Of a stretch of DNA of 64,000 nucleotides, positions 30,216-38,160 are shown one piece after another. This DNA is from Planctomycetota bacterium. GTDB taxonomy: Bacteria > Planctomycetota > UBA1135 > GCA-002686595. Where the stretch lies: the NCBI GenBank assembly GCA_012959525.1, contig DUDB01000061.1, positions 111,514-175,513 on the forward strand, written 5' to 3'. Position 1 is the stretch's first letter. Every line of letters starts with the position of its first letter. The notes under the pieces are model-generated. The model was not told the DNA's origin, ran no database searches, and saw only the letters and a program-made list of their open reading frames with translations. A program made the position numbers and the translations under genes.

Positions 30216-31529
30216 TCAAACCACGTGACTGGTGCGGAACTCGGCGGGAATGTACTCCGCGATCAAGCTGTCGATTCTCAGAAGTCCATCGCGCGTCAGG
30301 CGAATCATCTCGGCGTCCTCGGCGACCCAACCCTCGGCCCGATGCCGGGCCAGGAGTGACTCGTATTCCTGAGCCGGGTTCACGCCGAGGTTGGAAGCGA
30401 ACCAACCCGGGTCAACCTGCCCCAGCTTCAACTGCAACAGGAACATGCGCCGCCAGCGCTGGTCTTCGTTCATGGCATATGCCCTCCAATGCGGCGCCTC
30501 TCCAGCGAGGGCCGGCGCCTCATAGGCCTCCAGGTCCGCATGGTTCTGCACGTGGACGCCTCCAAGGTGGGAGAAGGACGAAACGCCCACGCCCAACATG
30601 TCGGCACCATGCCATAGGGCGTCTCTGTACATGAAGCGGGTGTTCTCCCCGCGGTAGGCCGTGTAGGCGCTACCCACCTTGAAGCCCGCACCCTCGAAAG
30701 CCTCGAAAGCCGCCGCCACCCAACGCCGCTTGGTTTCCCAATCGGCGACGGGTGCCACTTCATCGCTCCCCTCCTGCATCCGCTGGTAGATGGTGGTGTT
30801 GTGCGGAACCTCCATCTGGTAGACGGTGATGCTGTCAGGGTTCAACGCCAGGGTGCGGTCGATGCAGTCCTGCCAGCCTTCTTCGGTCTCACCCACCATG
30901 CCCGCAATCAGGTCGATGTTGATCTGGGAAAAGTCCGCCTTGCGTGCCGCTTCGAAGGCGGCGTAGATCTCCTCCTGTCGATGGGCGCGGCCAGCAACCT
31001 CCAGGACCTTGTCGTCATAGTGCTCCACGCCCAAGCTCAGGCGAGTGACCCCCAAGTCCCGCAGGCGTTGTAGCTTGCTCTCCTTGACCGTACCCGGCTC
31101 ACACTCGAAGGCGACCTCCTTCACTCCCTCCCAACCCATGTGGGTCTGAATGGCAGCGAAGAGCTCGCTCAGCTGATCGGAGGAGAGGTAGGAGGGCGTC
31201 CCACCGCCGAAGTAGACGTAGTCGGGACAGCGGCCCTGCAGGTACGGCGCGCGGGCCGCAGTTTCGAGTTCGGCCAGAAGGGCATCGAGGTAGCTCCGCA
31301 CTTCGGAGCTGCTCTTGCCTGTGTAGACCTTGAAGAAGCAGAACTCGCAGCGCTGACGGCAAAAGGGAATGTGTACGTAGAGAATCAGCGGAGTGTCGGG
31401 AGCAGGAGTCGAGGCCAACACCCTCTCCACCTCTGGCAATTGCTCAGCATCCCAGAAGGAATAGGCCGGGTAGTTGCTGAAGAAGTAGTTCCCTGCGCGG
31501 GTAGGATCGGCGGGTTGGCTAGTGGTCAT
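30216..31529 (-). CDS. HemN/HemW-like radical SAM protein
   Basis: A 437-residue radical SAM enzyme. The cluster motif CxxxCxxC is Cys57/Cys61/Cys64 in IPFCRQRCEFCFF, the form used by the coproporphyrinogen dehydrogenase/HemW family. YVYFGGGTPSYLSSDQLSEL and VTRLSLGVEHYDDKVLEVAGR follow, with GMVGETEEGWQDCIDRTLA later. The usual HemN/HemW C-terminal region is present. Its real substrate need not be a porphyrin: the family includes haem chaperones and methyltransferases. I place the start at ATG 31529, which overlaps the propeller-gene stop as ATGA; an upstream frame to 31571 is not supported. Confidence 0.88.
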   Translation of the reverse strand: MTTSQPADPTRAGNYFFSNYPAYSFWDAEQLPEVERVLASTPAPDTPLILYVHIPFCRQRCEFCFFKVYTGKSSSEVRSYLDALLAELETAARAPYLQGRCPDYVYFGGGTPSYLSSDQLSELFAAIQTHMGWEGVKEVAFECEPGTVKESKLQRLRDLGVTRLSLGVEHYDDKVLEVAGRAHRQEEIYAAFEAARKADFSQINIDLIAGMVGETEEGWQDCIDRTLALNPDSITVYQMEVPHNTTIYQRMQEGSDEVAPVADWETKRRWVAAAFEAFEGAGFKVGSAYTAYRGENTRFMYRDALWHGADMLGVGVSSFSHLGGVHVQNHADLEAYEAPALAGEAPHWRAYAMNEDQRWRRMFLLQLKLGQVDPGWFASNLGVNPAQEYESLLARHRAEGWVAEDAEMIRLTRDGLLRIDSLIAEYIPAEFRTSHVV

Positions 31530-32677
31530 TTGATTTCGTCCTCTGTTCCCTTCGGTGTGGGGCCGAAACAATACAACCGCGAGTCGTTGGCGCCCACCAG
31601 GACGTGCCCATCCACCACCGCGGGCGAGGACATGATCGGCCTTCCGATCTCATAGGACCACAGCTCGGAGCCATCCTTCAGGGAGAGGACGAACATCCAG
31701 CCGTCTCCCGAGCCAAACACCACCTTCTCCCCAACGATGACCGGCGATCCATCCACCTTGCGCCGGGTGGGGAAACTCCAGATCTCCTTCCCATCACTAC
31801 GCTGGACGCAGTGCAGCCGCTTGTCCCGGCCGCCAAAGACAACGCGCTCGTCCCCCACCGCTGGGGAGGAGAAGAACGGTTGGCTCTTGTGGTTGTGGCT
31901 CCAGACCGTTGTGTGTTCTTTCAGGTCCACACACACGAATGCATTGCCGTAGTGGCCGAGGTACGCGCGACCTCCCGCAAGCGCGACCGATCCTGCCACG
32001 TGACTATCAGGGCCAAGCTCCACCTGAGCCAGGGCCTTGCCCGTGGCGACGGAGACTACGTGCAGCACCGCATCGCATCCACCGAAGACAACGACTCCCG
32101 CATCCACGGCTGGGGTGCCATTGATGTAGTTCCCGGTCTCGTATTGCCAGAGCTCTTCCCCCTTCGCGGCATCGAGACAATACAGGCGCGTGTCGTAGCT
32201 CCCGAAGAGCAGACGACCGGCGTCTGATTCACCTTTATTCGTACCCGTGGGCGACGCCACCCAGGTTGCCCCACCGGTAATCTTGTCCGCGGCCTCGAAC
32301 TTCCACTTCAGTTGGCCGCTCTGCGCATCAACCGCGTACATGAAGAAGTCGCTGGACCCCACGTAGACCGTGTCCCCGTGCACCATGGGCGGGGCCTCGA
32401 TGATGTCCTCCGTTGCCAGGGCCCAGAGCTCTTCGCCGGATTCGAAGTCCAGCGCGTGCAACTTGCCATCGTCGCAGCCGAAGAACACGCGCCCGTCGGC
32501 AACCACGGGTGAGGAGACGATGGCGCCTTCCGCCAGGAAGCTCCATGTCAACTCCAACTCCTCTGCGAGCGCTCCGGAGGCCACGCCGGACTGACCGGAG
32601 TTGCCCCGAAACATGGGCCAGTCCCCAGGAGCTCCGAGGGAGCCCAGGGCGAGAACAGGAGCGGCAAGGCACAACAT
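31526..32677 (-). CDS. PQQ-like beta-propeller protein, secreted
   Basis: A 383-residue propeller protein from ATG 32677, with a short hydrophobic leader (LCLAAPVLALGSLGAPG) and then DWPMFRGNSGQSGVA, the family opening. At least seven blades are visible, each with A/G-x-DGRVFFG-like strands and x-GKELW or x-GEELWxY ends (GEELWALATED, GKEIWSFPTRR, GSELWSYEIGR). Similarity to BamB-type scaffolds is structural only. Translational coupling (ATGA) to the radical SAM gene is unusual for an exported propeller. It lies 71 bases downstream of the iron alcohol dehydrogenase gene. Confidence 0.86.
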   Translation of the reverse strand: MLCLAAPVLALGSLGAPGDWPMFRGNSGQSGVASGALAEELELTWSFLAEGAIVSSPVVADGRVFFGCDDGKLHALDFESGEELWALATEDIIEAPPMVHGDTVYVGSSDFFMYAVDAQSGQLKWKFEAADKITGGATWVASPTGTNKGESDAGRLLFGSYDTRLYCLDAAKGEELWQYETGNYINGTPAVDAGVVVFGGCDAVLHVVSVATGKALAQVELGPDSHVAGSVALAGGRAYLGHYGNAFVCVDLKEHTTVWSHNHKSQPFFSSPAVGDERVVFGGRDKRLHCVQRSDGKEIWSFPTRRKVDGSPVIVGEKVVFGSGDGWMFVLSLKDGSELWSYEIGRPIMSSPAVVDGHVLVGANDSRLYCFGPTPKGTEDEIK

Positions 32678-32748
32678 GCTCCCATTGTGGCCCAAGACCG
32701 CCCTCAAGTGGGCCGACCGCCCGTTCGGATGATGTTCGCAGCCCCTTC

Positions 32749-33900
32749 TCAGAGGGCCGATCGCAGGATCTCCTGCAAACTCGCCGTATCCACGGGCCGC
32801 GGATTGAAGCCGCCCGTCCACTCCTGGGAGGCGGCCTCGGCCAGGGGCCCCAAATCGGAGTCCACGACCCCCGCTGCCCCGAGGCTGCGGGGAATACCAG
32901 CCTCATCGAGCCAGGCCTCGACACGGCTCGCCAGGCCCTCCGCGCCGCCCTCGATTCCGGCGACCCTGCACAGCTCCTCGTAGCCCGCGGCAGCCCCGGG
33001 GTCCTGAGCGTTGAAGCGCACGACGTGAGGTAGCATCGTGGAAACGGCGCGACCGTGAATCAGGCCCTTCCGTGCGGTCAGCGGGTTCGCGAGGGCGTGG
33101 GCTGCGCCAAGCATGGAGCTTTCGATCGCGAGCCCGGCCAAGCTCGCGGCCATGAGCATGTTCCGCCGGGCACCGAGGGCATTCGTCATCAGGGCCTCCG
33201 AGAAGGATGAGCAGACCAATTGAAAGGCCAGATGAGATAGTTGGAGAGACTCCGGGTTAGCACAGGAGGTGACCGCCGTCTCCACCGCGTGGGTGAGACA
33301 ATCGAGCCCAGCATGAGCAGCGACCTCAGGTGGCACGCTAGCAGTCAACTCCGGGTCCAAGAGCACAATACGGGCAATGGCTCGCTCGTCCCCGCAGGCC
33401 ATCTTGCGTCCATCCCGCTCACGGGTGATCAACGCGAAGGACTGCGTCTCGCTGCCAGTACCCGCCGTGGTGGGCACCATAACCAAGGGCAGGAATTCCC
33501 CGCGCCCCTTTCCACGGCCCCAGTAGTCCTCCATCTGCCCGCCACCTGCCAGCAGAAAGGTGGCGCCCTTGGCCGTATCCATGGCACTCCCACCGCCAAG
33601 GCCCACGAGGAAGTCCACGCCCGCTTCATCTGCCGCTAGGGCGCAGGCTTGGACGTGGGATTCATTTGGATTGGGGCTTACGGAACTGAATAGGGCCGCC
33701 TCAATCCCTGCGGAAGCCAGTGCCTCCTCAGCCCTTTGGGTGTGACCGGCATCCACAAGGCCCCGGTCGCTTACCAAGAGGGCTCGGCTCACGCCGAGCT
33801 CACCACACAGCTCCCCCAACCGCGACAGGATCCCATCTCCCACGACCACGCGTGGGCGTTCACAGCGGGCCAGTCGCTCAAGTACCTCGGTGGCGCACAT
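32749..33900 (-). CDS. Iron-containing alcohol dehydrogenase
   Basis: A 383-residue group III alcohol dehydrogenase. The NAD-binding GGGSAMDTAKG lies at residues 102-112 and PTTAGTGSE near 143-151. The metal ligands are Asp200 and His204 (GLDCLTHAVE), His268 (GAAHALANPL) and His282 (LIHGRAVS), all present. It interconverts an alcohol and an aldehyde or ketone with NAD(P). The aldehyde dehydrogenase gene lies 30 bases upstream on the same strand, so the pair could take an alcohol to an acid through the aldehyde. The natural substrate is unknown. Confidence 0.93.
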   Translation of the reverse strand: MCATEVLERLARCERPRVVVGDGILSRLGELCGELGVSRALLVSDRGLVDAGHTQRAEEALASAGIEAALFSSVSPNPNESHVQACALAADEAGVDFLVGLGGGSAMDTAKGATFLLAGGGQMEDYWGRGKGRGEFLPLVMVPTTAGTGSETQSFALITRERDGRKMACGDERAIARIVLLDPELTASVPPEVAAHAGLDCLTHAVETAVTSCANPESLQLSHLAFQLVCSSFSEALMTNALGARRNMLMAASLAGLAIESSMLGAAHALANPLTARKGLIHGRAVSTMLPHVVRFNAQDPGAAAGYEELCRVAGIEGGAEGLASRVEAWLDEAGIPRSLGAAGVVDSDLGPLAEAASQEWTGGFNPRPVDTASLQEILRSAL

Positions 33901-33930
33901 GGTGTTGAGGATACCGGCCCCGCCCCGGCC

Positions 33931-35376
33931 CTACCAATCCGTCTGGCGGTGGATGGCGCGGCGGGTGTAGAGGGCTTCGAACAGGTTGCCCTCGTGGGGT
34001 TGCTCCCAGTCGATGCGCGTGGTGGGCGCGTTGCCCAGGTTCAGACGGTCGATGGACGAGCAGGCCAATAGCTCGCCAGTGAGAACGGGACTACGCGTTA
34101 TGGCAGTGACCACGAGACTGTGACCCATGGCCTGCACGACTTCCGACTCGGGGACCTCCACAACGGAGCAAAAGGGGAACATCATCTCCGTGTTGCCCAG
34201 GGGATGGTCCAGGCTGGGGGCGCGCACGAGTGTGGGCTGAAGGTAGGTCGCGCCGTCCAACTCCATCAGGCGTGGGGTCCCGCGCAAGCGCGCCGTCACG
34301 TCTTCGGCCTGCCCAACGGCCAGACCATCATCCAGGGTCTGGTTGCACCAGGCGGCAACCGCCGGATCAGCGAATGCGGAGAGACGCGCCTCGGGATCGT
34401 CCGGGGCGCACGGGACCACATCTATCATCCGCTGCGCCAGGGCCTCGGCGATCGCATCGGCGTGGCGCGGAACACACAAGGTGCTGGCGTTTACGCAGCT
34501 GCGCCCGCCGTTGTCCAGAATGCTCGCCGCAATCACGTCCAGATGCTGCTCCCAGTTGTCCACCTCGTCCTCGCCGAGGATCACCTTGCTGTGGCCGGGA
34601 CCGTGGACCTCAACGTGGGGCGAGTGGGCGTGGGCCTTGGCCACCTTCGCATCACCGAAGAGGATGGCCCGATCGCAACCCTCAAGGATCGCACTGGCAC
34701 CTTCATGGCTGGTGGGGTAGTAGCCCAGGGCCTCGGAGGGAAGGCCGGCGGCTTCGAGGGCGCGCATGATGCGCAGGGGTGTCCAGGGTTCCGCCCCGCC
34801 GGGCTTAACGGCCACGGGTGTCTTCAAGGCGAACGCCGGAAGCCAGATGGAGTTCACGCCGGGCGAGTTGCTGGGGAGCACCGCTCCCAGAAGACGCGCA
34901 TTGGGCGCGTAGCAGAGTTCGACTCCGTCCTGCTCCACAAGACCACTATCGAGTACTCCCAGGTCCAGCCCGCGGGTCAGCCCACGCAGCACCCCGGCCA
35001 TACCCTCCAGCGCCTGACGGATCTTGGCCATGTTGGATCGGCACAGGCTGTGGGGCAGTCCGCTGGTGGCCGAGAGGCAGCGGACGAACTCGTCTGGGGA
35101 TTGGGCTGGCCCAGCCTCGGACACGGGAAGGTCCGCCTCTTCAAACAGGGCGCCGGCCCGTTCGCAGATGGAGAGCAGTTCGCCAGCCTCCATTGAACGC
35201 AGGCGATCCGCTGCGCCCTGTGCGTGCTTCTGCAGGTCGCGACGCACCATTCCAGGGCTGGCCTGGCTGACTCGGGCCAGGACCTCACCGCTGGCCGGGG
35301 CAACGACGTCCACTTGCTCCAAGCTCTCGTAGTCCCTTCCGAAGCGTAGGACGGGGATCTTCCAGGGTTCACCCAT
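33931..35376 (-). CDS. Aldehyde dehydrogenase family protein (divergent)
   Basis: A 481-residue member of the aldehyde dehydrogenase superfamily. It carries LLGAVLPSNSPGVNSIWLPA, ALKTPVAVKPGGAEPWTPLR, a motif with the general-base Glu region (HVEVHGPGHSKVILG) and the nucleophile Cys in DNGGRSCVNASTLCVP. The motifs differ enough from classical enzymes that the substrate cannot be guessed, and the N-terminal half (residues 1-130) is poorly conserved. GTG 35379 and ATG 35376 are both possible; a purine-rich GGAGAGGGG upstream favours ATG. It is the first gene of the long minus-strand run and pairs with the alcohol dehydrogenase. Confidence 0.86.
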   Translation of the reverse strand: MGEPWKIPVLRFGRDYESLEQVDVVAPASGEVLARVSQASPGMVRRDLQKHAQGAADRLRSMEAGELLSICERAGALFEEADLPVSEAGPAQSPDEFVRCLSATSGLPHSLCRSNMAKIRQALEGMAGVLRGLTRGLDLGVLDSGLVEQDGVELCYAPNARLLGAVLPSNSPGVNSIWLPAFALKTPVAVKPGGAEPWTPLRIMRALEAAGLPSEALGYYPTSHEGASAILEGCDRAILFGDAKVAKAHAHSPHVEVHGPGHSKVILGEDEVDNWEQHLDVIAASILDNGGRSCVNASTLCVPRHADAIAEALAQRMIDVVPCAPDDPEARLSAFADPAVAAWCNQTLDDGLAVGQAEDVTARLRGTPRLMELDGATYLQPTLVRAPSLDHPLGNTEMMFPFCSVVEVPESEVVQAMGHSLVVTAITRSPVLTGELLACSSIDRLNLGNAPTTRIDWEQPHEGNLFEALYTRRAIHRQTDW

Positions 35377-35763
35377 CACCTACCCCTCTCCTCCCGCAAC
35401 CGGGCCACGCACGGCCGGGACCTTGCCCCTTCGCGCAACGGTGGGGCGCGGCATGCTGGGATGGCCGAGGCACATGGGGTATAGCTGGAGTTCGATCAAC
35501 ACAAGCTCGGCCTGGGAGAGCAGAGGGTCTCGGGGCCAAGTCCCCAGATTCTAGTGCGGCTGCCGCCCCGGTCCAGCATCGGGTCAGGATCTCGCTCCGG
35601 CACTTGGATCGATGCGACAAGTTCGCCAACGGTTCATGCCGCTCCATTCGATTCCACCCCGCTGCATCCACTGCAGCAGAGGTGCGGCGCACCTATCGCC
35701 CGGCGAGTTGGAGTGCGTCTGGATGGCATACGGGGGGGGCTACGCTGGGCTCCCGAGGAGAGG
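35377..35763. other. Intergenic region without recognisable gene
   Basis: About 390 bases between the aldehyde dehydrogenase start and the SMP-30 stop. The short frames here have no family character. I see no tRNA, terminator with T-run or clear promoter; a run of nine G lies near 35730. The promoter of the long minus-strand run should lie here. Confidence 0.5.
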
Positions 35764-36693
35764 CTAACGCATGCGTGCGCCCCGGTTTGCCAACTTCACA
35801 GCGTAGAGTGACGTGCGCGCCGTGATGAAGAGCGTCTTGAACTCCTCGCCTCCGAAGCAGCAGTTGGCGGGCGGTTCCGGAGTCTCGATCGTACCGATGA
35901 TCTTCCCGTCCGGGTGCAGGACGGTCACGCCGATGCGAGACGTCGTGTAGAGGTGGCCCTTCACATCCACGCACATCCCATCGCAGCGTGTCCTTGTCTT
36001 CCAAACGGGCTTCGGGTTCAGAGTGCCCTCCTTATCGACCGCATAGGCCGTGACCGTCGGGGGCAGTCCGTGCAGCCCGGCATCGGGATGAGAGTTGTGG
36101 CCCCCGGTGTCGGCAACGTAGAGGCGACGTCCGTCGGGCGAGAAGGCGATGCCGTTGGGCATGCAGAGGTCCTTGATCAGGACGGTGACCTTCTTCGTCC
36201 GCGGGTCGAGGCGGTAGACCCAGTTCCCTGGCTGCTCGCGACCCTCGCGCTGCTTCGGGAGGCCCCAAGGGGGGTCGGTGAACCAGAGCGTTCCGTCAAG
36301 GCGCAGGGCGACGTCGTTGGGTGAGTTGAAGCGTTTGCCTCCAAAGCTGTCGCAGAGCACAGTCAACTTCCCGTCCGTCTCCGTGCGCACGATATCGCGC
36401 GCTCCGTGGCGACAGGTCAGGAGTCGCCCTTTACCGTCGAGTAGGTTGCCGTTGGGGTTCGGACTCTCCCGGAAGACCTTCAAGCCGCCCTCCGCGCTCC
36501 ACTCCATCAGTTTCTCGCTCGGGATGTCGCTGAAAATCAGCCTGTGCTCCTTGGGCATCCACACAGGGCCCTCGGTGAATTTCATGTCACCCGCGAGTAT
36601 CTCCACGGCAGCATCGGGAGCGAGCAGGTCCGCGAGCCGAGGGGCCTCGGGGTCCTGGGCAAGAACAAGGCAGAGCGCGAGGAGCGGAGCCAT
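35764..36693 (-). CDS. SMP-30/gluconolactonase/LRE family protein, secreted
   Basis: A 309-residue beta-propeller lactonase-like protein. The signal peptide is APLLALCLVLAQ. Typical segments are AGDMKFTEGPVWMPKEHRLIF (metal-ligand Glu), GGKRFNSPNDVALRLDGTLWF (metal-ligand Asn and strand) and MPNGIAFSPDGRRLYVADTG (metal-ligand Asp). Family members open sugar lactones. ATG 36693 is chosen because GGAGG lies 5 bases upstream; the GTG at 36699 is too close to it. Upstream is an element related to the one preceding the lamin-tail gene. Confidence 0.9.
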   Translation of the reverse strand: MAPLLALCLVLAQDPEAPRLADLLAPDAAVEILAGDMKFTEGPVWMPKEHRLIFSDIPSEKLMEWSAEGGLKVFRESPNPNGNLLDGKGRLLTCRHGARDIVRTETDGKLTVLCDSFGGKRFNSPNDVALRLDGTLWFTDPPWGLPKQREGREQPGNWVYRLDPRTKKVTVLIKDLCMPNGIAFSPDGRRLYVADTGGHNSHPDAGLHGLPPTVTAYAVDKEGTLNPKPVWKTRTRCDGMCVDVKGHLYTTSRIGVTVLHPDGKIIGTIETPEPPANCCFGGEEFKTLFITARTSLYAVKLANRGARMR

Positions 36694-36742
36694 GGGCACC
36701 TCCAGGTGAACAGGGGAGTCGTGACGGGGCTACGTCCGAGGC

Positions 36743-36832
36743 TACAGTCTCCGCAGATATGGAGTCAGAGCAACTTCCGCCAGATTCCGCAACGCCGACT
36801 CTGTAGCTGGCATCGAAGACTGCAACCAGCCC
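36743..36832 (-). repeat. Copy A of a shared upstream element (SMP-30 gene)
   Basis: About 90 bases here align without gaps to 37985-38074 (offset 1,242) at roughly 70-75% identity by eye. The best blocks are GGAGTCAGxGCAACT, CCGCAAC and CTGGCATCGA on the plus strand. The copy ends about 50 bases upstream of the SMP-30 start and may be its leader or promoter region. Confidence 0.6.
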
Positions 36833-36894
36833 CGGAGGCTCTTGAAAAGGACAACCAGCCTGCTTCCAGAGTGGATCAGCCCCGCAGGGCCCTC

Positions 36895-37914
36895 CTACCA
36901 GCAGAGGTCATTGAGCGCGCCCGGTGTACCCCGATCGCCGGCGCCAAAGACGGTGTTGGATGAGCACCAATGCGACCCGTGGTCGTTGTTCCCCGCCTGC
37001 ACCTGGCCGGGATGCAGCACGGCAGACCGTCCGCCCTTATCCGGCCACTCGATCCCATTGTCGTAGGCGATCGAATCCACCAGCACTCCGCTGGGTGTGG
37101 ACAAGATGATCTCATCCGAGGTATTGGAGAGGATCATGCCTTGGTAGGCCACGTCCACCTGTGCCCCCCCGTTGTAGAAGGGGTCGACATCCAGGCCGAA
37201 GACCATGCGCGCCCCGGGCGCGAGCAGAATCCCGGCTCCCAGATTGTTCAGCACGGTCACATCGATGCCCGCGTCGGAGAGGACCCAACCCTCTAGATCA
37301 AGAACTACCGAGCTGCGGTTGTAGACTTCGAACCACTCTCCGAAGGCATCGGGAACGGCTTGGGGATCCTTGTGAAATTCCGTGATCACCACGGCACCCG
37401 CCGGGAAGGGCAGGGGCCCGACTGAAACCGCGGGACGGGTCACGCGACCGCTCAAGGAAGCCGCGGACCATGGCGCTGCGCTCTCCCAGACGACGACTCG
37501 CAGGTCGAGTCCCAGGTTCAAGGCCTCGGGCGGCAGCGCCCACGTGGCCAATCCCTGTCCGTCCAGAGCGACAAGCGGCCCCAGTCGCCCGCACAGACCC
37601 TCCAGGCACGGGGCCCAGGGCAGAGGAGTCCCCCCAGGTGTCACAAGCAGCAAGCAGGCCCGGCCGAAGGCTCGCTCCCCACCGCCGGCCACACCAAAGG
37701 TCCACGACCCGCCAGGCTGTCCGTTTGTCGGACCGGGGTGCATAAAAACGCTCGGCAGCCCGAGCCCAGCGGGTGCACAGGCCCCGTTTCCAGCACCTCC
37801 GCTTTGTTCCGCGGCCTGGGCCGCAACCGGGGAGCAAAAGGCCCAAACGGTGATCTGGGCCACGATGAAGGACACGACGAGATGGCGTAGAGAGGCTGCG
37901 GAAAGGGAAGGCAT
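36895..37914 (-). CDS. Lamin-tail-domain secreted protein
   Basis: A 339-residue exported protein. The ATG at 37914 has GGAG six bases upstream and opens a signal peptide (HLVVSFIVAQITVWAFC...AQAAEQ). Residues about 35-170 are glycine-rich and Cys-containing, resembling the C-terminal-type beta domain found in planctomycetal surface proteins. A lamin-tail domain follows from about residue 175: VVITEFHKDPQAVPDAFGEW, FEVYNRSSVVLDLEGW, LSDAGIDVTVLNN and NTSDEIILSTPSG. LTD modules bind partners or DNA at the surface or mark exported nucleases, but no nuclease domain is present. Function is unknown. Confidence 0.83.
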   Translation of the reverse strand: MPSLSAASLRHLVVSFIVAQITVWAFCSPVAAQAAEQSGGAGNGACAPAGLGLPSVFMHPGPTNGQPGGSWTFGVAGGGERAFGRACLLLVTPGGTPLPWAPCLEGLCGRLGPLVALDGQGLATWALPPEALNLGLDLRVVVWESAAPWSAASLSGRVTRPAVSVGPLPFPAGAVVITEFHKDPQAVPDAFGEWFEVYNRSSVVLDLEGWVLSDAGIDVTVLNNLGAGILLAPGARMVFGLDVDPFYNGGAQVDVAYQGMILSNTSDEIILSTPSGVLVDSIAYDNGIEWPDKGGRSAVLHPGQVQAGNNDHGSHWCSSNTVFGAGDRGTPGALNDLCW

Positions 37915-37984
37915 GAAGTTCTCCGGGTTCGGATTGGCGCGGGTCAACGGACGGACACACACGACGATCGGCAGGGCCGCGGGT

Positions 37985-38074
37985 TACACCTGTTGCGGGT
38001 ACGGAGTCAGGGCAACTGTCTCCTGATCCCGCAACACCTGCGCCGTATCTGGCATCGATCGAAGCAGCCCGACC
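37985..38074 (-). repeat. Copy B of a shared upstream element (lamin-tail gene), with hairpin
   Basis: Related to 36743-36832. This copy contains an 8-bp inverted repeat, GTTGCGGG at 37992-37999 and CCCGCAAC at 38028-38035, enclosing a smaller stem of five bases (TCAGG/CCTGA). It lies about 70 bases upstream of the lamin-tail start. Copy A lacks the outer stem. Confidence 0.6.
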
Positions 38075-38160
38075 CCGGACAGGGCCTGCGGAGTCCAATC
38101 CTCATCTTCTTGAACGGGGTATGAGTCAGGATTCACGCTGACCAGGCCTCTTCCCCTCGC

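Noticed and set aside
26768..32677. Classical thiazole/oxazole-modified peptide cluster
   Set aside because: A SagB-type dehydrogenase occurs, but no YcaO cyclase or precursor peptide is visible.
34120..35196. Open frame of 358 codons antisense to the aldehyde dehydrogenase gene
   Set aside because: It is a high-GC shadow with no motif; the minus-strand frame carries ALDH catalytic motifs.
38113..38132. Third copy of the shared upstream element
   Set aside because: Only about 15 bases match (GGTATGAGTCAGG-like); too short to call.
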